Source of the DNA: Verrucomicrobiota bacterium JB022
Lineage (GTDB): Bacteria > Verrucomicrobiota > Verrucomicrobiia > Opitutales > Oceanipulchritudinaceae
Direction: 5' to 3'
Assembly (NCBI GenBank): GCA_030673845.1
Contig: JAUTCQ010000017.1
Location: forward strand, 310,001 to 374,000
Length of the DNA: 64,000 nucleotides
Program-made: the position numbers and the translations under genes
Part shown: piece by piece, positions 55,412 through 63,040 of the stretch
How the letters are laid out: every line of letters begins with the position of its first letter
How positions within the stretch are numbered: the first letter of the stretch is position 1
The notes under the pieces: generated by a model
Database searches by the model: none
What the model saw: only the letters and a program-made list of their open reading frames with translations
What the model was told of the DNA's origin: nothing

Positions 55412-56854
55412 TTACGCGCGGGCACCCCAAGGCGTGCGCGTTTGGTATTGGTAGTCCGAGTCTTCGCGGATGAGGCGCAGGATCTCGAAGAAGTTGGGGA
55501 AGGTCTTGCCGCAGCAGGCGGGGTTGCGGATTTTCAGCCACGGTTGGTTGTCGCCGCGCACATTGGCGCAGCCCAGCACGGCAAAGCTCATCGCGACGCG
55601 GTGATCGTCGTAGGTGTCGATCTCCACCCCACGCTCGGCTGCGGCGCGCAGCGATTCCGGGTCGGGGATGATTTCGAGGGAATCCTCGGTCTCGATCACG
55701 TTGTCCGGCCCCAGGAGCTTGCGTAGCTCGGTCGCCATGGCGGCCACGCGGTCGGTCTCCTGATGGCGCGTGTGGGCGATGCCAGTGATCTTGGTCGGCT
55801 CGTCGAAGAGCGGGGCAATCGCGGCCAGCGTGAGGAAGGTGTCCGAAAACTCGCGGAAATCGACCGTGCCGGGGCTTTGGGCGACGCTCGGCTGATGAGT
55901 CGGCCCGGTGGTGTCGGGGGTGAATTCCGCGATTACGTCGCCATTGGGGCGGTAGTAGACCTGCAGGCCACACTGCTCCGCCACCGGGATAAACTGGCGG
56001 TCGCCCTGCCAGGTAAGCCCGCGCTGCAGGTCGGCAATCGCGACCGACCAGGTGGGCCCGCCCCGGTTGACCAGCGGCACGGCGAGGAAGTAAGACGCTG
56101 CCGTCATGTCGGCCCCCACGATGTACTCGTCGGGGTTGAACTTGTAGCTGCGGCCACGCGAAACCTGGAAGCAGAGGAGCTCGCCCCGGATGCTTTCCTC
56201 GATTTCCTGCCCCAGCTCCTTCATCAGCCCGAGGGTCATGTGGACGAAGGGGCGGCGCACGTTGGCGGCCGAAAGCTCAAAGCTGCACTCGCTGAGCGCA
56301 TAGGGGGCCACCATCAGCAGCGCGGAAAGGATCTGGCTGCTCGCGCTGGCATCGACTTGCACGAGGCCGCCCTTGAGGCCGTGCGTCTCCATCGTAAAGG
56401 GGAAGCAACCCGGCTCGTCGTGGAAGGTGAACTCGCAGCCTTGGGCCTGCAGGGCCTCGATCAGCCCGCCCATCGGGCGCTTGCGCATCGCTTCATCGCC
56501 GTCGAGGTGGAATTTGCCATCTTCGCGCAACGCGAGGAAGGCCGTGAGGAAGCGTGCGACCGTGCCGGCGTTGCCCACGTGAATGTGGGCCTCTTCGCCC
56601 GGGATCCAGCCGCCGGTGCCTTCGACCACGATGGTTTCAGTGTTTTCATCGGCCTCCACCTTGATGCCCACCTGGTCGAGCGCCGTGGCCATGATACGGG
56701 TATCGCGGCTGAAAAGGGCGTTGCGGAGCGTGACCCGCTGATTGCTGAGAGCGGCGAGAATCAGGATGCGGTTGGTCAGGCTCTTCGAACCGGGGACGCG
56801 CACACGGGCGCGCACCGGCTGAGAAAAGGGAACGATAGGCAGCGGATCTTGCAT
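55412..56854 (-). CDS. aroA: 3-phosphoshikimate 1-carboxyvinyltransferase (EPSP synthase)
   Basis: A 480-residue enzyme joining shikimate 3-phosphate and phosphoenolpyruvate, somewhat longer than the usual 430-450. VPGSKSLTNRILILAAL is the N-terminal substrate motif, and GNAGTVARFLTAFLAL is the LGNAGTAxR signature. IAHTRHQETDRVAAM is the C-terminal signature; the Lys common before ETDR in E. coli-type enzymes is Gln here. TYDDHRVAMSFAVLG is present. It lies between tyrA and cmk on the same strand. Confidence 0.95.
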   Translation of the reverse strand: MQDPLPIVPFSQPVRARVRVPGSKSLTNRILILAALSNQRVTLRNALFSRDTRIMATALDQVGIKVEADENTETIVVEGTGGWIPGEEAHIHVGNAGTVARFLTAFLALREDGKFHLDGDEAMRKRPMGGLIEALQAQGCEFTFHDEPGCFPFTMETHGLKGGLVQVDASASSQILSALLMVAPYALSECSFELSAANVRRPFVHMTLGLMKELGQEIEESIRGELLCFQVSRGRSYKFNPDEYIVGADMTAASYFLAVPLVNRGGPTWSVAIADLQRGLTWQGDRQFIPVAEQCGLQVYYRPNGDVIAEFTPDTTGPTHQPSVAQSPGTVDFREFSDTFLTLAAIAPLFDEPTKITGIAHTRHQETDRVAAMATELRKLLGPDNVIETEDSLEIIPDPESLRAAAERGVEIDTYDDHRVAMSFAVLGCANVRGDNQPWLKIRNPACCGKTFPNFFEILRLIREDSDYQYQTRTPWGARA

Positions 56855-56953
56855 GGTCGGACGGATTGACAGCAGGCTCAGTAAAAACAGGGGAAGAGGG
56901 CGAGGGAAATCTTAAAGTGTTTGGGCAGGGCTCGCCGATCCAAAAAAGCGCGT

Positions 56954-57796
56954 TCAGGCCAGCTCGTCGCGATAATGCTTGCCCCGTTCGAGGATGTGGC
57001 GCAGCTGCGGCCAGTCACGGTTGGCTACGGTGGAGCGCAGGCGCGCGAGCTCGTCTTCGAAGGCCGTGAGAGAGCGCAGCACCTCGTCGCGATTCTGCTC
57101 CACGATGTCGCGCCACAGCGTCGGGCTGCCGGCGGCGATGCGTGTGGTGTCGCGCAAGCCGTTGCCTGCGAAGGCCTGCCACGCGTGGTCTTTCTGGGCC
57201 AGCAGGCTGCAGAGGGCACTGGCGAGGAGGTGTGGCAAGTGGCTGATGTTGGCGACGATCTCGTCGTGGCGGTCGGGGTCCATCGTCGTCACCTCCATGT
57301 CCAGCTCGCGCCAAAAGCGGCAGATCTTTTCGACCGCTTCGCGCGGAGTGTCGGGCAGCGGGGTGACGAGGCAGGCGCGGTCGCGAAAAAGATCGGCCTG
57401 GGCGTGCGCGAGGCCCGTCTTTTCCGAGCCAGCCATCGGGTGCGAGCCCACAAAGGCCACCCCTTCGGGCATCGCGGCTTGTGCATCGCGGCAGAGCTGA
57501 CCTTTGGTGCTGCCGACGTCCGTCACCAGCGCGCCCGGCTGCAACACCGGGGCCAGCAACGCAGCATAACGGGCGATCTCGTTGACCGGGGTGCAGATCA
57601 CGACCAGGTCCGCCCCTTGGGCGGCGGCCTCCGGCTCGGCAAAGACGGCGTCGCACCACGGCTGCGCCTCGCACTCCAGGCGGGTTTCGGCGCGGCGGGC
57701 CCACACATGCACGCGCTCCACCAGGCTCACGCGCTTGGCGGCCATCCCGAGGGAGGCACCTAAAAGGCCGGGGGCGATGATCGTCAGTTGTTGCAA
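56954..57796 (-). CDS. tyrA: prephenate dehydrogenase
   Basis: A protein of about 280 residues. LTIIAPGLLGASLGMAA is the NAD-binding loop (A-P-G in place of G-x-G), VICTPVNEIARY follows, GSHPMAGSEKTGLAHA is the conserved prephenate dehydrogenase motif, and SHLPHLLASAL carries the later conserved His. The frame is open far upstream but lacks a good ATG; TTG at 57796 directly before the first strand is the likely start, without a ribosome-binding site. With aroA it serves aromatic amino-acid synthesis. Confidence 0.9.
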   Translation of the reverse strand: MQQLTIIAPGLLGASLGMAAKRVSLVERVHVWARRAETRLECEAQPWCDAVFAEPEAAAQGADLVVICTPVNEIARYAALLAPVLQPGALVTDVGSTKGQLCRDAQAAMPEGVAFVGSHPMAGSEKTGLAHAQADLFRDRACLVTPLPDTPREAVEKICRFWRELDMEVTTMDPDRHDEIVANISHLPHLLASALCSLLAQKDHAWQAFAGNGLRDTTRIAAGSPTLWRDIVEQNRDEVLRSLTAFEDELARLRSTVANRDWPQLRHILERGKHYRDELA

Positions 57797-57928
57797 GTTT
57801 GAGGCGGGGGTTCGGGTTTCTATGCTTGCGCAACCGGGGTTGCTGGTCGGTAATGGCGCTTTTCGCCTGCCGCTTAGGTTCCCGACCGCGGAGGCGCTGA
57901 CAAGCCTGAAAATCTTCCTTTGCTGGAT

Positions 57929-59785
57929 ATGGTTCGTGGCCGCAAGCCTTTGATTCGCCGAGAAGAACGCCGTCGCATGCGTCGCCAGAAGTGGCAACGC
58001 TGGGTCATTGCCCTTGCGATCGTGAGTGCCGTGGTGCTCGGCTTTCTCTATGGCCTCCCCGGCGTCCGCTGGGATGAGCATGAGATCGAGCAGCTTTCGA
58101 TCGAGTTGAAGCCCGAGCAGCTTGCCCAGCTACGTGGCGAGCTGGACGCCACCCTCTCCGAAGCCGAGGCCGCGTGGGAACGCGAAGGCAAGCTTTCCAA
58201 GGCTCAGTTGGAGCGGATCGACGACGCGCTCCAACAACAGCGCGGTTTGATCCTCGCCCTGCGCAATGCCGCCTACGCCGAAACGCCCGAAAGCTGGTCG
58301 TCGGGCCAACTCGTGCTGCGGCCCGATCGCGACCGCCTGCGCGCGCTGGAAAAAGTGCGCGACCTTGGGCGTGGGCGCGAGCTGTCCGAACGCTCCCATG
58401 TGGCTGAGGCCGAGGGGCGCACGCTTTTCGAAGCCGGCGAGCAGGATGCCGCCTATCGCAAGATCGAGGAGGCCCGCCGTCTGCAGGCCGAGCTCAACTC
58501 GCTGTATCCTCACAGCCCGAAGGTCGATGAACCGCGCGCCGAGCAGCTGCGCATGCTGTTGCAGCGTTGGCAACTCGCCCCCCAAATGGAGCGCCTTGCC
58601 GAGCTGAGCGCGCAGGCGGAAGACGCCTTGGCCGAGGGAAATTACGACGAGGCCCTCACCCTCTTTGAAAACGCGCTCAGCTATCAGCAGCGTATCAACC
58701 GGCAGCTCAATCGCCTGCCGCAAGACAGCGTGCGCCGTGAGCGCGAGCTGGAGAAGCAAATCGCCGACCTGAAGGTGCGCGAAACCAAGCTGCAGCTCGA
58801 CCAGTTGGTGGCCGATGCCGAGCAGGCCGTGGCCGAAGGCAATGGCGCTCGCGGTTTGGCGCTCTACCGTGAGGCGGCCGCCTTGCAAAAAATGATCACC
58901 GAGGGCTACCGCGACAGCACCTACGCCAGCTTCGACCGCGTGCATGAGCTGGAAGACGCCGCCTATGGTGCCCAGGTGCGCCCGGTGGTGGCGCAGCTGG
59001 AGCGTGATCTGGCCCAGATTCGCCGCCAACTCGCCAATGGCGAGACGCGAGCGGCGTCCCAGGCCGTCGTGACGACTTTCCGCCAGCTGCAGAAGGCACA
59101 GGAGCTGCCCGAAGGCTCGCGCTATGTCGCGGAAGAATTGGCCGAAGAAGTGAACCTGCTCTACCGCCTGCGACAAGACCTCGACTCGATTCAGGGCTGG
59201 GTCGAAGCCCGTTTACGCCCCCTGCCCGAGAGCCCTTCCCGCTTGCTTGACCGCGAAGTCCACCAAGCTCTTTACGAGCAAGTGATGCAGCGCAACCCCT
59301 CCGGCCAGAAAGGCATGGGCCTGCCGGTCGAGTCGGTCAGCTTTGCCGAGGCCGCCAGCTTTGCCCGCCGCCTCGGCTGGATCGTGGGCCAGCAGGGCCG
59401 CTTGCCGCGTCAGGACGAATTTACCGCTGCGGTAGGCCAGACGGGGACCGACGAAGTCCGCCGCGAAGCCTGGAGCAGTGCGAGCCAGTACGAAGACCCC
59501 CAGCGTGCGCTGCCGCAGCAGCCCGCCGCACTCCAGCCCAACGAACTGGGCTTCTACGACCTGCTCGGTAATGTCTCGGAATGGATCGTGGCCACGGTGC
59601 CCGAACCCGGCGCGCAGGCCGTCGCTGGGGGCACCTTGCGCGACAATCCAATCCGCCTGCGCTCGGTGCCGGTGGAGCCCCGCAACGTAAACGAGCGCAA
59701 CCCTTTTACTGGCTTCCGCGTGATCATCGAGCCGCTCGGCACCTCAACCGAAAATCTGGAGGAAGACGATGGAGCCGGAGAATGA
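57929..59785 (+). CDS. membrane-anchored coiled-coil protein with C-terminal SUMF1-like domain
   Basis: A 618-residue protein. One membrane helix at about residues 25-45 (WVIALAIVSAVVLGFLYGLP) follows a very basic cytoplasmic tail. Residues about 55-440 are long charged helices with TPR-like or coiled-coil pattern (AEDALAEGNYDEALTLFENA). Residues about 450-610 resemble the formylglycine-generating enzyme/SUMF1 fold: VESVSFAEAASFARRLGW, ELGFYDLLGNVSEWIV, AVAGGTLRD and NPFTGFRVI. The active-site Cys pair of true formylglycine-generating enzymes is missing, so a binding role is more likely than catalysis. The next small gene overlaps its end. Confidence 0.75.
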   Translation: MVRGRKPLIRREERRRMRRQKWQRWVIALAIVSAVVLGFLYGLPGVRWDEHEIEQLSIELKPEQLAQLRGELDATLSEAEAAWEREGKLSKAQLERIDDALQQQRGLILALRNAAYAETPESWSSGQLVLRPDRDRLRALEKVRDLGRGRELSERSHVAEAEGRTLFEAGEQDAAYRKIEEARRLQAELNSLYPHSPKVDEPRAEQLRMLLQRWQLAPQMERLAELSAQAEDALAEGNYDEALTLFENALSYQQRINRQLNRLPQDSVRRERELEKQIADLKVRETKLQLDQLVADAEQAVAEGNGARGLALYREAAALQKMITEGYRDSTYASFDRVHELEDAAYGAQVRPVVAQLERDLAQIRRQLANGETRAASQAVVTTFRQLQKAQELPEGSRYVAEELAEEVNLLYRLRQDLDSIQGWVEARLRPLPESPSRLLDREVHQALYEQVMQRNPSGQKGMGLPVESVSFAEAASFARRLGWIVGQQGRLPRQDEFTAAVGQTGTDEVRREAWSSASQYEDPQRALPQQPAALQPNELGFYDLLGNVSEWIVATVPEPGAQAVAGGTLRDNPIRLRSVPVEPRNVNERNPFTGFRVIIEPLGTSTENLEEDDGAGE

Positions 59786-59888
59786 GCAGGGCGAGCAGGC
59801 CAAGTTCTGGCTCATCGTATTGACCATCGTGCTGATGCTGCTTCCCGGCGTGCTCTGGGCGGGGCGTCACTGGTTCGGCTGGTTTTAG
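59769..59888 (+). CDS. 39-residue single-pass membrane peptide
   Basis: A short frame starting within the last 17 bases of the SUMF1-like gene: an acidic N-terminus MEPENEQGEQAKF, one hydrophobic helix (WLIVLTIVLMLLPGVLWAG) and the end RHWFGWF. The overlapping start suggests coupled translation with the larger membrane protein, which it may accompany in the membrane. The composition is convincing for a real membrane peptide, but no family is known to me. Confidence 0.5.
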   Translation: MEPENEQGEQAKFWLIVLTIVLMLLPGVLWAGRHWFGWF

Positions 59889-60003
59889 GCCAGCTCTACT
59901 CCGGCCGAGCCCGGGCAATCGACTCGCCGAGGCGCGCGAAGTTCGGCCCACCGAGGCGCGCCAGCGGGTCCAGCCGCTCCACCGGCAGCTCGCTGCGTTC
60001 GTC

Positions 60004-60537
60004 CTAATGGTCGATGCCCAGCTTCGGGTGGAGAAACAGCCGCTCCACCTCGCACAAGATGAGGCCCTGCCGGCCGTGGCCGACTTCGTGCACCGCATGC
60101 AGGCGGCAAAAGAGGGCGGCGTGGGCGGATGCCAAGCGGGGCAGGGGGATGTCCGGCTCTTCGACCAGCGGCAACTGTTGCGCGTCGATCTCGGAGGCTT
60201 CCGGGGCCAGCGGTTTGGCCGATTGGTTGACCTCGTCCAGTTCCTGCATCGAGGGCAGGTGGATCATCGCCATGCCCGTGCGCTCAAGGTTGCGCCAGGT
60301 ATCCTTTTTATCGCCGTTGGGCCTGCGTCCGATCGAGACGGAGACGATCGGCGGGTTGCTCGTCACCGCGTTGAAGAAGGAGAAAGGCGCGAGGTTGCAA
60401 CTGCCATTTGCATTGCGGGTTAAAATCCATGCGATCGGTCGGGGCACGATCAGATGGGTCATCCAACGATAGTGAGCCGGTGAGTTGAGATTTTCGCGTT
60501 CGATCCACATAGCTTCAATAAGGTTTGCGTCGGCCAT
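60004..60537 (-). CDS. flavin reductase-like protein with in-frame TAG near the C-terminus
   Basis: A 177-residue frame of the FMN-binding split-barrel flavin reductase family: YRWMTHLIVPRPIAWILT, CNLAPFSFFNAVTSNPPIVS (FMN site), and DTWRNLERTGMAMIHLPS. It stops at TAG (60004-60006) after HPKLGIDH. In the same frame the next 35 codons read DERSELPVERLDPLARLGGP followed by NFARLGES, which is the normal C-terminal end of this family (P-L-x-R-L-G-G-x-x-Y/F), up to a second TAG at 59896. The gene is therefore probably 59896-60537 with one nonsense change. MWIEREN is an alternative start. Confidence 0.8.
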   Translation of the reverse strand: MADANLIEAMWIERENLNSPAHYRWMTHLIVPRPIAWILTRNANGSCNLAPFSFFNAVTSNPPIVSVSIGRRPNGDKKDTWRNLERTGMAMIHLPSMQELDEVNQSAKPLAPEASEIDAQQLPLVEEPDIPLPRLASAHAALFCRLHAVHEVGHGRQGLILCEVERLFLHPKLGIDH

Positions 60538-60588
60538 ACCGCTAGGGCAAAACATATCTTCAGTGGTACCGGCGCCACCGGCTGCGTC

Positions 60589-61605
60589 ATGAGAGAGACT
60601 ATCCGCACTATACGTATCTTTTTCCTCCTGCTGTGTATTACCGCTGCCGTGCTCGTGACGGTCGCGGTGCCCGAGTGGGAAGGCTTGTGGCTACGGGCGG
60701 TCGCCATCGGCGGTGGGCTGGGGGCTCTCGTCGTGCTGGTCGACATCATGCTCAAGGGCTTTTCCCTGCGCGGTCTCTCCGCTCTGACGTTTGGCCTTTT
60801 CATCGGCTGGGTGATGGCGACGCTGATCTCCAGTTCGCCGTTTTTCGACATCCCCTACGAAAGCCTTTCCAGCCCCCTGCGGCAAAACATGTACCTGATC
60901 CGCCTCGGGCTGTTTGTTGTGCTGATGTATCTGGGGGCGGTGCTCGCCCTGCGTGGCCGGGATGAGTTCAATCTGGTGATCCCTTACGTGCGCTTCGTGC
61001 CGCACCAGGTAGACGTGCCGCTGGCGGTCGTCGACACCAGTGCGCTGATCGACTCCCGGATCGCGGGCATTTGCGAGAGCAAGTTCATGGGCTACGGGCT
61101 CGTGATCCCCCGCTTTGTAATCGACGAGCTCCACCGCGTGGCCGATTCGTCGGACCCGGTGCGTCAGGCTAAGGGCCGTCGTGGGCTGGAGACGCTACGC
61201 CGCCTGCGCGATCTGCCGCACCTCGACCTGCGCATCAACGAGAGCGAGGTCGAGAACCGCCAGAATGTCGACGCCAAGCTGATCTTCCTCGCCCAAAGCC
61301 TCAAGGCCCGGATCGTGACGACCGACTTCAACCTCGCCCAGATCGCAGAGTTCCACAACGTCGAGTGGCTCAACCTCAACGCCTTGGGCAAGGCCTTGGT
61401 GCCGCGCCCCGTCGTGGGGGAGCGCTTCGAGATCAAGCTCGTCAAGCCCGGCAAGGAGAGCGACCAGGCGGTGGGTTATATGTCCGACGGCTCGATGGTC
61501 GTCGTCAGCCACGCGCGCAGCCTGATCGGTCAGGAGATCGCGGTGGAGGTCCAGAGCGTGGTGCCATCCAATGCGGGCGTCATCCTTTTTGCCGACAAGG
61601 TTTAA
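60589..61605 (+). CDS. PIN-TRAM domain membrane protein, YacL-like
   Basis: A 338-residue protein. Four hydrophobic helices occupy about residues 1-125. The PIN domain follows: VVDTSALIDSRIAGICES with catalytic Asp, LVIPRFVIDELHRVAD, NVDAKLIFLAQSLKARIVTT then DFNLAQIA with later Asp residues. The C-terminal 60 residues (YMSDGSMVVVSHARSLIGQE, then VQSVVPSNAG) are a TRAM domain expected to bind RNA. The whole plan equals Bacillus YacL-type proteins of unsettled function. The acidic PIN residues appear intact. Confidence 0.9.
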   Translation: MRETIRTIRIFFLLLCITAAVLVTVAVPEWEGLWLRAVAIGGGLGALVVLVDIMLKGFSLRGLSALTFGLFIGWVMATLISSSPFFDIPYESLSSPLRQNMYLIRLGLFVVLMYLGAVLALRGRDEFNLVIPYVRFVPHQVDVPLAVVDTSALIDSRIAGICESKFMGYGLVIPRFVIDELHRVADSSDPVRQAKGRRGLETLRRLRDLPHLDLRINESEVENRQNVDAKLIFLAQSLKARIVTTDFNLAQIAEFHNVEWLNLNALGKALVPRPVVGERFEIKLVKPGKESDQAVGYMSDGSMVVVSHARSLIGQEIAVEVQSVVPSNAGVILFADKV

Positions 61606-61804
61606 TTTACAATTGTTGGTGGCATATCTTTAGGATCGGTGGTAAGCGTTTACCGCAGAACACGTAAAGGGCCCGTGAAAACCCCTGCAGTGGACCCAAT
61701 ACCCCACTATTTACTTGGCTTTGCGGGGTTCTTGCGTATTCATTTTCGTCGTAGTCAAGTCTGTTGGCTACGATCCATACGCTAACCGCAAGATTGTTAT
61801 TATT

Positions 61805-62224
61805 ATGAAGAAGAAGTCCGGTTTCACCCTCGTTGAAATCATGATCGTCGTGGTCATCATCGGCCTCCTCGCCGCCATGGCCATCCCCGCTTTCCAAAGC
61901 GTCCGCGTCTCCTCCCAGGCCGGTGCCGCTGAAAACAACCTGAAGCAGATCGCCCAGACCGGTCAGCGCGCCATCATCGAAAACGGCCTCGCCTCCGTGA
62001 CCTATGATGAGCTCATCAGCACCGGTAATGCTGCAGGTACTGCTGAGTGGGATCTTCCTTACCTCAAGACTATCCAACCTGCTTCCCGCGAAGACTATAC
62101 TGGTCTGACCGTTTTCGAAGAAGGCGGTTGGCTTAAGGTTTCGTTGGACGGTTCGACGACAGAGTCTCTTTCCGGCACAACGACACCTTCGACCGACAGT
62201 TCCGTCATCATCTGGGAATACTAG
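61805..62224 (+). CDS. type IV pilin / pseudopilin-like protein
   Basis: A 139-residue protein. MKKKSGFTLVEIMIVVVIIG is a class III signal: a short basic leader, prepilin peptidase cleavage between G and F, and Glu at mature position 5. The hydrophobic helix continues (LLAAMAIPAFQSV), and an Ala/Asn-rich helix leads to a short globular part. No Cys pair is present at the C-terminus. No pilus assembly genes are nearby. A terminator follows 37 bases after the stop, so it is expressed alone. The start is set at the leader Met and has no Shine-Dalgarno site. Confidence 0.88.
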   Translation: MKKKSGFTLVEIMIVVVIIGLLAAMAIPAFQSVRVSSQAGAAENNLKQIAQTGQRAIIENGLASVTYDELISTGNAAGTAEWDLPYLKTIQPASREDYTGLTVFEEGGWLKVSLDGSTTESLSGTTTPSTDSSVIIWEY

Positions 62225-62260
62225 TCCCAGCCCTGAAGCAGTTTTTATAGATGCTTTTGG

Positions 62261-62290
62261 AGCCCGCCGTTTTGGCGGGCTTCTTCTTTG
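62261..62290 (+). terminator. rho-independent terminator of the pilin-like gene
   Basis: AGCCCGCC and GGCGGGCT form an 8-bp stem around GTTTT, followed by TCTTCTTTG on the plus strand. Confidence 0.82.
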
Positions 62291-62335
62291 TACGGCCCTT
62301 GCCAAGCAGACGGCAGGTTGCCAACGTCTAGGCCC

Positions 62336-63040
62336 ATGTCATCTTCATCGGATCAGCCCCGTTCGCTGCTGCAGTCGCTGTTGCCGCTCATTATTGTGGG
62401 CGGGATTGGCGCGCTGGTGGTCGGCGCGCTCTGGATTGGCCTCGGCACGGATCGTTTGATCGCCTGGGTGGGCACGGCCAGCCGAGGGGTGCAAGACTGG
62501 CTGCAGGTGATCCCGCCGTGGGCGTATTGGCTGTGCTTTGCACTCCTCCCCGCGCTGGGGGTGCCGCTGACCTTCTTTTACCTCACCGCGATCCCGGTGA
62601 TGGGGGCATACGGGCCTGCTTGGGCGATTGTGGCGGCCGGAGGGGCCGTGTTTGCCAATATGTGGCTGAGCTACGTGCTGACAGATAGCGCCTTGCGCCC
62701 GCATCTGCAACGCCTGCTGGAGAGCCGGGGCTGGAGCATCCCGCGCCTGCCGCCGAGCGAGATGGTGCAGACGATCCTGACGATCCGTCTTTCGCCCATG
62801 CCCTACGCGATGCAAAACTACCTGCTCGGGCTGAGCGAGTGTGGTTTGCGCCGCTATCTTACGTATTCCTTTCCGCCGCAAATGCTTATCGGCACGCTGG
62901 TCATGCTGATGGGCGACAGCATATTGAAGGGCAACTTCGGGCTGCTGATTCTCGGGATTTTCCTGTTTCTGCTCTTGAGCATCGCCCTGCGTTACCTGCG
63001 CCGTTACCTCAAGGCCAAGGCAGAGCCTCGCAATGCGTGA
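62336..63040 (+). CDS. VTT (DedA/TVP38-like) domain membrane protein
   Basis: A 234-residue protein with about six hydrophobic helices. The central part AYGPAWAIVAAGGAVFANMW and QTILTIRLSPMPYAMQNYLL, followed by LTYSFPPQMLIGTLVMLMGD, match the VTT (SNARE-associated/DedA) pattern in which an Arg and Pro (RLSPMP here) lie in a re-entrant loop. Such proteins are linked to lipid carrier movement in other bacteria. Its stop overlaps the xseA start. Confidence 0.78.
   Translation: MSSSSDQPRSLLQSLLPLIIVGGIGALVVGALWIGLGTDRLIAWVGTASRGVQDWLQVIPPWAYWLCFALLPALGVPLTFFYLTAIPVMGAYGPAWAIVAAGGAVFANMWLSYVLTDSALRPHLQRLLESRGWSIPRLPPSEMVQTILTIRLSPMPYAMQNYLLGLSECGLRRYLTYSFPPQMLIGTLVMLMGDSILKGNFGLLILGIFLFLLLSIALRYLRRYLKAKAEPRNA

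Noticed and set aside
60004-60006. TAG in the flavin reductase as pyrrolysine codon
   Set aside because: No pyl genes or suppressor tRNA are visible, and the site is in a variable stretch; a nonsense change or sequencing error is simpler.
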